From Conchocele bisecta (lineage: Eukaryota; Mollusca; Bivalvia; Lucinida; Thyasiridae), in NCBI GenBank assembly GCA_029237695.1, contig CM055280.1, positions 37,284,508 to 37,348,507 of the forward strand: a stretch of 64,000 bases of DNA, written 5' to 3'. The notes under the pieces are model-generated. The model was not told the DNA's origin. It saw only the letters and a program-made list of their open reading frames with translations, and ran no database searches. Both the position numbers and the translations under genes were made by a program. Of the stretch, positions 1 to 10,990 are shown in pieces (within the stretch, counting starts at the first letter, position 1; every line of letters begins with the position of its first letter).

Positions 1-47
1 GCTGCCCAGCTTGGACCCGAACCGATAATTCACCGGGCACCGCGGCG
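1..47 (-). CDS. MAP3K2/3: MAP3K2/3 exon: start of kinase domain (cut by window edge)
   Basis: The acceptor CAG is at 50-48, preceded by a pyrimidine-containing tract. The exon completes a serine codon begun in the previous exon (phase 1) and encodes S-P-R-C-P-V-N-Y-R-F-G-S-K-L-G-S. MEKK2/3 proteins have an S-P-R-x-P-x-N-W-R-x-G-K-x-L-G stretch just before the Gly-rich ATP loop, so this is the first strand of the N-lobe. The window ends just before the expected G-x-F-G. The lysine, HRD and DFG motifs must lie further left. A GACA minisatellite starts less than 100 bp into the adjoining intron. Confidence 0.85.
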
Positions 48-136
48 CTGTAAACACACCACGGCCCAGGTCTATTGATTGTCTGTTTGGTTAATTGGAA
101 AATGTTGGTAGCCAAAAACTTTAACAAAAGAGCAGC

Positions 137-435
137 GACAGACAGGTGGACAGACAGGTGGACAGACAGGTTGACAGACATGGACAGACAAGTGGACAGA
201 TGTGGACAGACAGACAGATGGACAGACATGAACAGACAGACAGACAAGTGGACAGATGTGGACAGATAGACAGATGGACAGACAAGTAGACAGATGTGAA
301 CAGATGTGGATAGACAGACATGGACAGACATGGACAGACATGGACAGACAAGTAGACAGATGTGAACAGATGTGGACAGACAGACAGATGGACAGATGTG
401 GACAGACACGGACAGGTGGACAGGTGGACAGATTT
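137..435. repeat. GACA/GATG-rich minisatellite
   Basis: About 300 bp of imperfect GACAGACAGATG and GTGGACAGACAG units, with larger blocks (about 60-70 bp) repeated. It lies in the MAP3K intron close to the kinase-domain acceptor. The open frames it creates in several phases are repeat artefacts. Confidence 0.92.
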
Positions 436-708
436 GCTAAAGTGGATCATGTGACACCGGGACTATCATACAGGGTACACATAATTCACATGTGATGGGC
501 TTGAATCCCCGAAAAACATTAACACGTATCAGTGATTCTATATTTTATGTACATCTTGGTGCCGTTTTTCTAGTTTCGAGGTAGAACCAATAATTCATTA
601 AACTGTGTTTATTCCATTGGATGACAGTCCAGGTGTTACATTTATAATAGTATAGCCAATTGTTCTCGTCATTTTATATATTTTATTTCCACTTCAGGGG
701 ACCAGGGG

Positions 709-1782
709 TCTCAGAAATGTCATTTCCGTTACGTAAATTTACATGACGTAAATATAGCTTTACATTTAGCTTTTTTCTTTTCAACGGCATAAAACATAAA
801 ACTGAAGGGGCATCTATTAAGACAAGTGTCAATAATATGGTAAGGTAATTGTATTAGTTTGAAAGAGAGCAATTTAGTAGCAAGTCGTGGAATTTCTCAT
901 TTATGGTAAACCAACAACATGTATTTAATACGAATCAGTAAAGTTAAACAAAACAAAATAGCCTGGCATGTAACAGAATGCCGTGTTTTACCACATGTAC
1001 CAAACATCGTTATAAAGCTACATTTAATTAATAGCACAGCCTCCAAAAATACGGTAATGACAAAATGTAACGGTAATGACTCCATTTATTTAAAATACTA
1101 ATACAGCATATATAGCAAACATATTTATACTTTGCATATGCTGTACAATATAACTTCAAGTTAATGTTTACTTTTAATGTGATTGCCAATAGAAACCCAC
1201 ACCCCTCGAAGCTGTGGCTGTTTTTTGTGGTTCCAGAGCTTTTACTAATTAAATCCTGATATATAAATGTTGCAGGTCTGAATAAATGTGCCATTACTGA
1301 CCGACAACTGATGGGACCTGGTTTATATCTAATTGACGCATGAACTGACTGGTTAGTATGGTAATTTATCATTGCCGTTACATGATCGTCATTACCGTTA
1401 CAACGGAAATGACCGTAACGGTAATGATTTTTCTTTAAAAAGTCCCATTTTTCACCCCTCTATATACAACGCATCATGAAGGTAGAATATGCAAATACAA
1501 CGTTGTAAGTGTGTCTATCCACCCATTTTGGTTTCAGTCGACCTACATACATATGGACGTGTATAAACCCGAACGGTAATGATGCATGTAATGTGTAACC
1601 TTAAAATTATGAATACAGACCGGCCTCGTTCTCGGCAATGACTTAATATGTGTTACCACCGTGTTTATTTATAAATTGCACGCGCATAAACAGTGTTCAT
1701 TGCATTAGTAGCTGAGAGTAGGAAAGGGAGGTTACTCTGATTTTACATTTTTTGTTCAGCGTAACGGTAATGATTCAATTTC
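709..1782. repeat. Cluster of GTAACGGTAATGA motifs in both orientations
   Basis: Near-identical copies of CGTAACGGTAATGA or its complement TCATTACCGTTACG occur near 714, 1052, 1066, 1372, 1390, 1412, 1572 and 1759, in AT-rich intron DNA. Facing copies around 1390-1425 form a short palindrome. They may be remains of terminal repeats of a MITE family or a protein-binding site cluster. No element boundaries are clear. Confidence 0.5.
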
Positions 1783-2185
1783 TCGGGACAGATACATTAA
1801 CGTCAGTATTTTTCACAACAAAAGGCAAATTTATTGCAGAATAAGTTTAATGTAAATGTTAAACTATTTTAATTCAGATGCAATGTATAGTAAAGTACAA
1901 ATGGATAAGATTTGAGAATTACGGGCTTGTAAACTGTGCTGATTGATGACCGGGACATGCCCATTTGATGCACCACACGTATGCCAACAACAGAAAATAA
2001 TAACTAAACACACATAACAAGAATTGTAAATACTGTTTTCTTAATGGATTGGTATTATACATAGTTTCTTTACTGAAAAAAAAAAATGTTCCTTATAAAT
2101 TGTGTGATTTGTCAGTAAATTACACCGGGACACCAGATGTACATAACATATAGAATCACTGGTATAACCGTCACTGTCGACTTAC
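1783..2185. other. Intron DNA without recognised feature
   Basis: AT-rich sequence with short A-runs and no repeat, splice signal or ORF that I can support. It ends at the donor of the exon at 2186. Confidence 0.6.
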
Positions 2186-2476
2186 ATTTAGAGAATGTGA
2201 GGTTGAACACCGGGCTGCTGTCGCCACTGCCACGTTTGTACATGCGACCCTCGGGCGAGTCCTCGGGGTCGGGGGGATACCCACTACTCCCGCTGCTTGC
2301 CGTTGACAACGTGCCCTCGCTGCCACGCGACCGGAATGACAGGATCGAGTTTGAGACCTCTGGTCGCCGGTTCATGAAGCTGGAACGGGGATACGTGCCG
2401 TGTCGCTCCGTATCCGCGGAGTGAGATACGGTCTCAAAGCAGCGGGGGTACGTGCCGAACCTACTCCCGTGGTTCT
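2186..2476 (-). CDS. MAP3K2/3: MAP3K2/3 exon: Ser/Gly-rich linker before the kinase domain
   Basis: This is the longest exon in view (291 bp, phase 1 at both ends). The donor GTAAGT is at 2185-2180 and the acceptor CAG at 2479-2477. It encodes about 97 residues rich in Ser, Arg, Gly and Pro, with two G-T-Y-P-R repeats and an S-x-x-S-x-G-S-E-G-T-L-S-T-A-S-S-G-S-S core. That core matches the L-S-T-S-S-G-S-S segment of MEKK2/3, and an R-x-x-x-R-G-S-x-D-x-S-P segment follows. The GC content is visibly higher than in flanking DNA, as expected for an exon. In the family this linker carries phosphorylation and 14-3-3 sites, and several R-x-x-S/S-P contexts are present here. A strong hairpin sits about 20 bp upstream of the acceptor. 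Confidence 0.88.
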
Positions 2477-2496
2477 CTGCAACGACACCACTGTCT

Positions 2497-2556
2497 AAAG
2501 GGGCCAGTGGAAGAAGGCGGCCAAGTCCTTAGCCTCCTTCTTCCACTGACCCCTTT
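2497..2556. repeat. Strong hairpin beside the 3' splice site
   Basis: An inverted repeat of about 23 bp (AAAGGGGCCAGTGGAAGAAG and its near-complement) with a 12-base loop. On the gene's strand its 3' arm supplies a pyrimidine tract (CTTCTTCC, CCCTTTAG) that ends 20 bp before the acceptor at 2477. It is probably a small MITE core. Confidence 0.8.
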
Positions 2557-2687
2557 GTTATGAAACCTCTTAGATAAAAACTCCAATGGCAGAAACCTCA
2601 CAGACTGGCCATATAATATGTTGACAGAAATGTCATATTCCATGATCATGACATCAAAATGAGCGTATGTTAAAAGCAGGACTCATA

Positions 2688-2918
2688 TGTGATTGTGACT
2701 GGAGAAATAGAACGTATGGGTTTCGTAATCAATGTAGAGCCAAATCAGCATACGTACAGTCTGAATCAGGATCTGCACTGTTCTCTAATCCATCAGTGAA
2801 ACACTCGTCATGCTTCTAATAAGCAATATACATGTAGATCGTTATCTGGTGTGTGTTATTTGATCAGGCGATCCACTGGTCATAAATCCCATAAGCCCAT
2901 TTCTAGAGTCACAGCACA
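2688..2918. mobile_element. MITE, 'GTGGCTGTGACTGG' family (copy 1)
   Basis: Terminal inverted repeats TGTGATTGTGACTGGAGAAA and TTTCTAGAGTCACAGCACA, with inner ATGGGTTTCGT/CATAAATCCCATAAGCCC arms and a core related to GATCCAGATCAG...CTGATCAGGATC. Related copies are at 8531-8733 and 19461-19681. There is no coding capacity. Confidence 0.72.
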
Positions 2919-3384
2919 TATTCAAATGTTTCATCATTTATAAACAAGGTGAGTGTCTCACCCATGACGGTGAAGGTCACTGGAATGACACGGGGTAGAT
3001 AAAGGTTGATACTGATCTGACTGATCAGACCAGGAGACAGTTAAAATGTGCCAGACAAAAACATCTCTTGATACAGTAAAACTTCTCTAAATAGTCACCT
3101 CTTGACAACAGCCACTTTTTTGCTTCCCAAATGGAAAACAAAATGTTTAGCCTCCCCACACCAGTCGTCTCAAACACACAGCTTTGTCTCTTCCCATTAG
3201 TGGAAATTGTAGAGATTGTACTCGTCGAGATAGTTAAATGAATGGTCACAACATACACTGTTGTGTATAGATAAGAAAGGCATTTATACTTTTCTGTTTG
3301 ATTGATTGATTAATCATGGTTTTTACATCCACTCACCAACAAGGTCATATACAGACAGGAATATATTAATGCCCTCAGCATTAA

Positions 3385-3500
3385 CCTTTTCAAAACTATA
3401 GACACCATCAAGCTAACATGTGCAAACACTGTAGATCCAGATGAGACGGCTCGTTACGAGCTGTCTCACCTGGATCTGCAGTATTTGTCAGTATTGTTCA
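3385..3500. mobile_element. TTAACCCTTTCA-family MITE, fragment
   Basis: Begins TTAACCTTTTCA and contains the family's core palindrome (GATCCAGATGAGACGGCTCG / GAGCTGTCTCACCTGGATC), then decays. It lies just outside the exon at 3606-3685. Confidence 0.65.
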
Positions 3501-3605
3501 ATTCTAAAACAAAAATCCGCATTTTCTGATTCATGGAGGAGTCCACAAAATAGCATGGGGGACTAACCCATGTTGGATATTTAGGGGTGGAAGGGCTGGC
3601 CTTAC

Positions 3606-3685
3606 CATAATCATCTTTGGCACTATCGGACATTATACTCCGTCGTGAATCCCGGCGGTTCCGGATCATCGGGTATGTGCTGCCG
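3606..3685 (-). CDS. MAP3K2/3: MAP3K2/3 exon: Arg-rich linker segment
   Basis: The exon is 80 bp with donor GTAAGG at 3605-3600 and acceptor CAG at 3688-3686 behind a good pyrimidine tract. Phase 2 in and phase 1 out fit both neighbours. It encodes a G-S-T-Y-P motif, comparable to the G-G-T-Y-P-R of MEKK2/3, followed by N-R-R-D-S-R-R-S-I-M-S-D-S, a basic serine-rich stretch with R-R-x-S sites suited to basophilic kinases. The split codons yield Pro at the 5' junction and Glu at the 3' junction. Confidence 0.85.
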
Positions 3686-3744
3686 CTGTCAAGTAGAACA
3701 ACACAGTTAGATGCAGCTACTGGTGGGGATAATGGGTGACTGGT

Positions 3745-4345
3745 CGGTCGGTCGGTCGGTTGATTTGGTTGGTTGGTTGGTTTGGTTAGTTAGTTTGGTT
3801 AGTTAGTTTGATTGGTTCATTGGTTAGTCACTTGTTTCATTGATTTGAATTGATGGATTGGGATACTATGTACATTCAACAACAAGGTTTGGTTGGTTGG
3901 TTGGTTGGTTGGTTGGTTGGTTGGTTGGTTGGTTGGTTGGTTGGTTGGTTGGTTGGTTGGTTGGTTGGTTGGTTGGTTGGTTGGATGGTTGGATGGTTTG
4001 GTGGGTGGTTTGGTTGGTTGGTGGTTTGGTAATTTGTTTGTTCATTTATTTGTTTGTTTGTTTGGTTGGTTCGTGGTTTGTTGGAGTGTTGGTGAGTGAG
4101 CGATTGATTTGAATTGATTGATTGGGATTCTATGTACATTCAACAACAAGGTTTGGTTGGTTCGTTGGGTGGTTTGGTTGGTTGGGAGATTGTTTGGTTG
4201 GTTGGTTGGGTGGTTTGGTTGGTTGGGTGGTCTGGTTGGTTGGTTGGTGGTTTGGTTGTTTGTTTGTTTGTTTGTTTGGGTGGTTGGTTGGTTGGTTGGT
4301 TGGTTGGTTGGTTTAGTTGGTTTGGTTGGTTTGTTTGGTTTTTGC
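3745..4345. repeat. TTGG tetranucleotide array in three blocks
   Basis: Long TTGG runs (3890-3985, 4150-4340 and a leading part from 3745) are separated by GATTGATTGGGATTCTATG and TACATTCAACAACAAGGTT, the latter recurring near 3871, 4134 and 4402. This shows duplication of a TTGG-plus-anchor unit of about 265 bp. The Gly-Trp-Leu-Val ORFs seen here are artefacts. Confidence 0.93.
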
Positions 4346-4492
4346 TTGGTTGATTGCTTGGAATGATTGACTGATTGATTGACTGATTAATTAGGGTTCT
4401 ATGTCCATCCAACAACAAGGTTGGAACGCACCTGTATAGAGGGGATCGCAGAATGTTCAGCACTGAAATTACAATCACCAATTTCAGCATTG

Positions 4493-7252
4493 TGTCAATA
4501 TTGGATATCCAGGAATGCAGAACACATTGGGTCAATATTGGATACGCGGGAATGAAGAATACATTGGGTCAATATTGGATACCCAGGAATGTAGAATACA
4601 TTGGGTCAATATTGGATACCCAGGAATGTAGAATACATTGGGTCAATATTGAATACCCAAGGAATGGGTAGAATACAATTGGGTCAATTATTGGGATACC
4701 CACGGAATGAAAACATTGGTCAATATTGGATACCCAAGTAAGGTGAAATACATTCGTGTCAATATTGGATACCCAGGAATGTAGAATCAATTTGGGTCAA
4801 TATTGGATACCCAGGAAATGTAAGAATACATTGGGTCAATATTGGATACCCAGTAATTGTGAGAATAGCATCGTTGTCAATTTTATTGGATACCCAGAAT
4901 GTATAATACATTTGGTCAATAATTGGGATTGACCCAAGGAGTGTAGAATTACATTGGGTCAATATTGGATACCCAGGAATGTAGAATACTTGGGTCAATA
5001 TGGATACCCACAGGAATGTAGAATACATCTTGGGTCAATGGATGGATTACCCCAGGAATGTAGAATACATTGGGTCAATATTGGATACATCCAAGGAATG
5101 TAGAATACATTGGGTCAATATTTGGTTACCCAGGAATAGGAAATACAATTGGTCAATATTGGAATACCCAGGAATGTAGAACATGGGTCAATTATTGGGA
5201 TACCCAAGGAATGTAGAATTACATCGGGTCCCATATTGGAGGAATTGTAGAATACCCATTGGGTCAATATTGGAATACCCAGGAATGTAGAATACATCGG
5301 GTCAATATTGGATACCCAGGAATGTAGAATACATTGGGTCAATAATTGGATACCCAGGAAATGTAGAATACAATTGGGTCATATTGGATACTCAGGATGG
5401 TAAGAATGCATGGGTCATATTGGAATACAGGAAGTAGAAAACACCGGGTTGGGTCAATATTGGATACCCAGGAATGTAGAAATCATCGTCCGTATTGGAG
5501 GAATGTAGAAATACATCGGGTCAATATTGGATACCCAGGAATGTAGAATACATTGGGTCAATATTGGATACCCAGTAATGTAGAATACATCGTGTCAATA
5601 TTGGATACCCAGGAATGTAGAATACATTTGGTCAATATTGGATACCCAGGAATGTAGAATACATTGGGTCAATATTGGATACCCAGGAATGTAGGAATAC
5701 TATGGGTCAATTTTGGATACGCAGGGAATGTAGAATTAAAACATCGTGTCAATATTGGATACCCAGGAATGTAGAACACATTGGGTCAATATTGGATACC
5801 CAGGAATGTAGAATACATTGGGTCAATATTGGATACCCAGGAATGTAGAATACATTGGGTCAATATTGGATACCCAGGAATGTAGAACACATTGGGTCAA
5901 TATTGGATACCCAGGAATGTAGAATACATCGGGTCAATATTGGAGGAATGTAGAATACATTGGGTCAATATTGGATACCCAGGAATGTAGAATACATCGG
6001 GTCAATATTGGATACCCAGGAATGTAGAATACATTGGGTCAATATTGGATACCCAGGAATGTAGAATACATTGGGTCAATATTGGATACTCAGGAATGTA
6101 GAATGCATTGGGTCAATATTGGATACCCAGGAATGTAGAACACATTGGGTCAATATTGGATACCCAGGAATGTAGAATACATCGGGTCAGTATTGGAGGA
6201 ATGTAGAATACATCGGGTCAATATTGGATACCCAGGAACGTAGAATACATCGGGTCAATATTGGATACCCAGGAATGTAGAATATATTGGGTCAATATTG
6301 GAGGAATGTGAATACTGGGTAATATTGGATACCAGGAATGTAGAATATCAATATTGGATACCCAGGAATGTGAATACATTGGGTCAATAGGATCCCAGGA
6401 ATGTAGAATACTCGTAGTCAATATTGGATACCAGGAATGTAGAATACATCGGGTCAATATTGGATACCCAGGAATGTAGAATACATTGGGTCAATATTGG
6501 AGGAATGTAGAATACATCGGGTCAATATTGGATACCCAGGAATGTAGAATACATCGGGTCAATATTGGATACCCAGGAATGTGAACATGGGCATATTGGA
6601 GGAATGTAGAATACATTGTGTCAATATTGGATACCCAGGAATGTAGAATACATCGGGTCAATATTGGAGGAATGTAGAATACATTGGGTCAATATTGGAT
6701 ACCCAGGAATGGATACCCAGGCTGGGTCAATATTCCGGAGAACATTGGGTCAATATTGGATACCCAGGAATGTAGAATACATTGGGTCAATATTGGATAC
6801 CCAGGAATGTAGAATACATCGGGTCAATATTGGATACCCAGGAATGTAGAATACATCGGGTCAATATTGGATACCCAGGAATGTAGAATACATCGGGTCA
6901 ATATTGGATACCCAGGAATGTAGAATACATCGGGTCAATATTGGATACCCAGGGATGTAGAATACATTGGGTCAATATTGGATACCCAGGAATGTAGAAT
7001 ACATTGGGTCAATATTGGATACCCAGGAATGTAGAATACATGGGTCAATATTTGATTACCCAGAATGTAGAATATTGGGTCAATATTGGATACCCAGGAA
7101 TGTAGGAATACTTGGCTCATATGATACAGGATGTAGAATACATGGGGTCAATATTGGATACCCAGGAATGTAGAATACATCGGGTCAATATTGGATACCC
7201 AGGAATGTAGAATACATCGGGTCAATATTGGATACCCAGGAATGTAGAATAT
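4493..7252. repeat. 37-bp minisatellite array, about 70-75 copies
   Basis: The unit is TTGGGTCAATATTGGATACC followed by CAGGAATGTAGAATACA (37 bp), repeated for about 2.76 kb. A short variant lacking GATACCCA recurs (for example near 5940, 6190, 6300, 6490). Most of the array is near-identical, but 4640-5520, 6290-6440 and 7040-7140 are full of single-base insertions and deletions. It lies in the 9.4-kb MAP3K intron. Confidence 0.96.
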
Positions 7253-7613
7253 ATTCGGCGTGTTCACTTGCATTTCATTCACAAAGACTTTGAACATTTG
7301 AACAGACAGCAAACAACACACCATACATATGATAACAATGAGAAACCTACATATGGGCATTTATGATCGTGTTATGTAATAAACCACTGTAGAAGTGTTT
7401 GTTTTACAGTATGACAATAGTCAATACCCTCCAACACTCTACACGCTACCTCCTGACATTGGCGTTTATTACTTGGAGTATCAATCTTTGTAATTTTTGC
7501 AGCAGCCAAATAGTGTTGGATGTTTTTCACAATTTTCTATTCTGAAGTATATTTTAACGCATATTTGAATCATCTCCTATTTCAGTCCCATCTCAGTTGA
7601 GAATTAGCAATGA
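7253..7613. other. Intron DNA without recognised feature
   Basis: AT-rich unique-looking sequence between the 37-bp array and a short Helentron-like element. No gene, repeat or hairpin is supported. Confidence 0.6.
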
Positions 7614-7786
7614 CAACAAGAAACTGTGGCCTGTCAGCACACATTCCCACAGGTGGCAGATTGGAGAATCTCCAGCAAACTTCTTCACTGGACCCATGGG
7701 CCACGGACTGGTGGACATACAGATGGTCATACAGTCCGAACACAATATGCCTCCCAGCTCCACCGAGACAGGGGGCATGCAAAAGT
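7614..7786 (+). mobile_element. Short Helentron-like element
   Basis: Starts AACAAGAAACTGTGG with a CTGTG...CACAG hairpin and contains a GTGGACATACAGATGG tract where related elements have ACGG repeats. It ends in a 3' hairpin (ATGCCTCCC...GGGGGCAT, 7747-7778) followed by CAAAAG. It is about 170 bp and non-coding. The overlapping short ORFs have no recognisable product. Confidence 0.6.
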
Positions 7787-7964
7787 AGTTTTCTGGCAGT
7801 TACAATCGTATACAGTGGAATCTTACACAGTTTTAGACCCACCGTGTCTGATTTTCACTGTGAGATGGGTAGTGATTTGCAATCATGAATAAATTCATCA
7901 TTCAATATAGATAAAGATAAAGTACAGTGAAACACTCTGAATTAAACACACTGAATCCAATATA

Positions 7965-8211
7965 TTTGATTTGATTTATTGGTGTTTAACTGCCTATCAA
8001 CAGCTAAGGTCATTTAAGGCTGAGCCAACGGGTTGGATCCCGCATTTAACCTGCTGCATTAATTGGGAATTGTGGGGGGGGGGGGGGGGCATTCTCAAAT
8101 CAGAACGGAATATTTACATTGAAATAAATATATATTCAGCCCTGAAATTAGAATATAACCTGACCTGATGCCAGGTCAATACAACACCAAAGTCACTTGG
8201 CCCCACCAGTA
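7965..8211 (+). mobile_element. Dispersed repeat (SINE-like tail), copy 1
   Basis: Shares TGATTTGATTT, CAACAGCTAAGGTCATTTA, ACAGAACTGAATATTTACA-like and CCTGAAATTAGAATA segments in the same order with 29697-29905. The CAACAGCTAAGGTCATTTA segment also occurs in the tRNA-headed SINEs of this window. A run of about 18 G interrupts it at 8072-8089. Confidence 0.65.
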
Positions 8212-8213
8212 TA

Positions 8214-8427
8214 TTAACCCTTACTACGCTGTTGACGGAAATTACCATCTGCTGTTTTTCATTTTTGCTTTAATTCTTAACAAAAAACTGGTTTTGACAG
8301 CACATGAGAATCGTCTCCACTGCAGACGATTCACATGTGCTGTCAAAACCAGGTTTTTGTCAAGAAATATTGAAAATAAAACATTTCCAGCAGACGACAA
8401 CATTTAATTCAGCGTAGTAAGGGTTAA
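8214..8427. mobile_element. TTAACCCTTA-family MITE (copy 1)
   Basis: Complete copy flanked by TTAA. Termini are TTAACCCTTACTACGCTG and CAGCGTAGTAAGGGTTAA. An inner palindrome is built on TTTTGACAGCACATGAGAAT and its complement, with GTCTGCTG-type segments on both sides. It has no ORF. The TTAA target and CCCTT termini fit a piggyBac-mobilised MITE (inference). Other copies are at 12546, 16531, 33295, 34955 and 41623. Confidence 0.85.
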
Positions 8428-8530
8428 AGGCTGCAGTGTATGTACAACATGAAGCTTACATTGATCACAGCAAGGATCATGGATATGTGTATATTTTCCC
8501 AGACCATCAAAACACATGCTTGCTCATTTA

Positions 8531-8733
8531 GTGGCTGTGACTGGAGAAATGGGGCATTCTCATCAGTCAAGATTCCTGCAGTCTGGTATGTCTGTTTGTT
8601 AGAAGCAGGACAGGTGATTTATTGACTGAATGGCGGGCAGTGCAGGCCCTGATCAGACTGCACGGATCGGGGGCGGTGGGGGGGGGGGCTACACAGATCT
8701 AATAACCCATAAGCCCATTTCTCCAGTGACAGG
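8531..8733. mobile_element. MITE, 'GTGGCTGTGACTGG' family (copy 2)
   Basis: Starts GTGGCTGTGACTGGAGAAAT and ends AAGCCCATTTCTCCAGTGAC. The middle has a TTAGAAGCAGG segment and a CTGATCAGACTGC core, both shared with copies at 2688 and 19461. A G-run is at 8662-8687. Confidence 0.72.
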
Positions 8734-9057
8734 AAGCAGGGTAACTTAGGGCTGGATCATGTGTACTCAATGCAAACTGATCTACCTTATAAAGAGCATT
8801 GTTTTTAATCGTTAGCAACAGATTTTCACACACATAAGAATCATCTACCATCTCCAAATGACATAGCCTGCTATGATGAAAGCTTTTATTTGTGAAAGAA
8901 AACATGCTTTGGCAGAGCATGACAATCATCTCCATTGAATATGATTTAGAAGTATGTAGAACAGTCTCCACACTAATGTAGACAGGTCTTCACTTTTCTT
9001 CACTAACTATATGCATGGCACGACTAAGTAACGTGTTGAGCCACCACCTGAAAATAC
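8734..9057. other. Intron DNA with a decayed MITE core
   Basis: Mostly unremarkable AT-rich DNA. CATGCTTTGGCAGAGCATGA and AATCATCTCC near 8905-8935 resemble the inner palindrome of the TTAACCCTTA MITEs, so an old copy may lie here. Confidence 0.4.
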
Positions 9058-9752
9058 GTACCGGTATGTTCACACTGCTCTGTCCCTAGTCTTAGAGGCA
9101 GTTGTACCGGTATGTTCACACTGCTCTGTCCCTAGTCTTAGAGGCAGTTGTACCGGTATGTTCACACTGCTCTGTCCCTAGTCTTAGAGGCAGTTGTACA
9201 GTATGTTCACACTGCTCTGTCCCTAGTTTTAGAGGCAGTTGTACCGGTATGTTCACACTGCTCTGTCCCTAGTCTTAGAGGCAGTTGTACAGTATGTTCA
9301 TCTTACTTGCTCTGTCTCCCTAGTCTTAGAGGCAGTTGTACAGTATGTTCACACTGCTCTGTCCCTAGTTTTTTTAGAGGCAGTTGTACCGGTATGTTCA
9401 CACTGCTCTGTCCCTAGTCTTAGAGGCAGTTGTACAGTATGTTCACACTGCTCTGTCCCTAGTCTTAGAGGCAGTTGTACCGGTATGTTCACACTGCTCT
9501 GTCCTTAGTCTTAGAGGCAGTTGTACAGTATGTTCACACTGCTCTGTCCCTAGTCTTAGAGGCAGTTGTACAGTATGTTCACACTGCTCTGTCCCTAGTC
9601 TTAGAGGCAGTTGTACCGGTATGTTCACACTGCTCTGTCCCTAGTCTTAGAGGCAGTTGTACAGTATGTTCACACTGCTCTGTCCCTAGTCTTAGAGGCA
9701 GTTGTACAGTATGTTCACACTGCTCTGTCCCTAGTCTTAGAGGCAGTTGTAC
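9058..9752. repeat. 45/46-bp minisatellite, about 15 copies
   Basis: The unit is TATGTTCACACTGCTCTGTC followed by CCTAGTCTTAGAGGCAGTTG and then TACCGG (46 bp) or TACAG (45 bp). Single-unit variants include CTTAG for CCTAG and extra T bases near 9370. The two unit types alternate in a patterned way. Confidence 0.95.
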
Positions 9753-9828
9753 AATCAAATTTATTTTGTCAGTCAAACAAAATTATTTGAGGAATCTTAA
9801 TGGTGGTATAGCAGTAATTTGTTCCCAT

Positions 9829-10853
9829 AAATACTACATAATACTACATAATACTACATACATAAATACTACATACATAATACTACATACATAAATACTA
9901 CATACATAAATACTACATACATAATACTACATAATAATACTACATACATAAATACTACAAATACTATACTACATACATAATACTACATACATAAATAACT
10001 ATAAATACTACATACTACTACATAATATACTACATAAATACTACATACATAAATACTACATACATAAATACTATTACATACTATATACATACATATACTA
10101 CATCATAAATCTACATACAAATAATCACATAAACATACATACTACATACATATACTATACATAAATACTAAATACACATACATATACATCATTACATATA
10201 TAAATACATAAAATACTATATACATAAATACTACATACATAAATACATATACATAAATACTATATACATACATACTATACATAAATACTATATACATAAA
10301 TACATACATATACTATACTAAAATACTACTACATAAATACTATATACATACATACTATATACATAAATACTATATACATACTATATACTAATACTATAAA
10401 TACTATCATAAATACTATATAAACATACATATACTACTATACTATATACATACATACTATTATACTACTATAATTACTACATACATAAATACTACTACTA
10501 CATAATACTATCATACATAAATATACATACATAAATACTACTACATATATGAATACTACATACATATACTATATACATAAATACTACATACATAAATACT
10601 ACATAATACTACATACATAAATACTATATACATAAATACTACATACATAAATACTACATAATACTACATACATAAATACTATATACATAAATACTACATA
10701 CATAAATACTACATACATAAATACTACATAATACTACATACATAAATACTATATACATAAATACTACATACATAAATACTACATAATACTACATACATAA
10801 ATACTATATACATAAATACTACATAATAGTACATACATAAATACTACATATGC
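9829..10853. repeat. AT-rich array of ATAAATACTACATAC units
   Basis: About 1 kb of ATACATAAATACTAC-type 11- and 15-bp units with interspersed TATA forms. The outer ends are regular, while 10080-10550 is irregular. It is non-coding. Confidence 0.93.
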
Positions 10854-10867
10854 ACAATTTATAGAGA

Positions 10868-10990
10868 ATATCAGGCTAGTGTCGTTTGATATTCAGTTCA
10901 TCAGGCAAGGCTAGGCTCGCCGAGGAATTCCTACCATTTCCTAGACGAGTCCGATAAACTTTATAACAGACGACACTATTTGACTGCTAT
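10868..10990. repeat. Dispersed repeat with ATCAGGCAAGGCTAGG motif, copy 1
   Basis: Contains TTCATCAGGCAAGGCTAGG, a GAGGAATTCCTACCATTT segment and GACGAG...AACTTTATA, in the order also found at 32316-32425. A GTGTCGTTTGATATTCAG / AACAGACGACACTA pair suggests terminal inverted repeats. The class is unknown. Confidence 0.55.

Noticed and set aside
3850..4366. Gly-Trp-Leu-Val repeat proteins
   Set aside because: All frames of the TTGG array are open by chance. Similar ORFs occur over the array at 36165-36390.
4493..7252. CRISPR-like array of 37-bp repeats
   Set aside because: Units are contiguous with no unique spacers and no cas genes. The setting is a eukaryotic intron, so it is a minisatellite.
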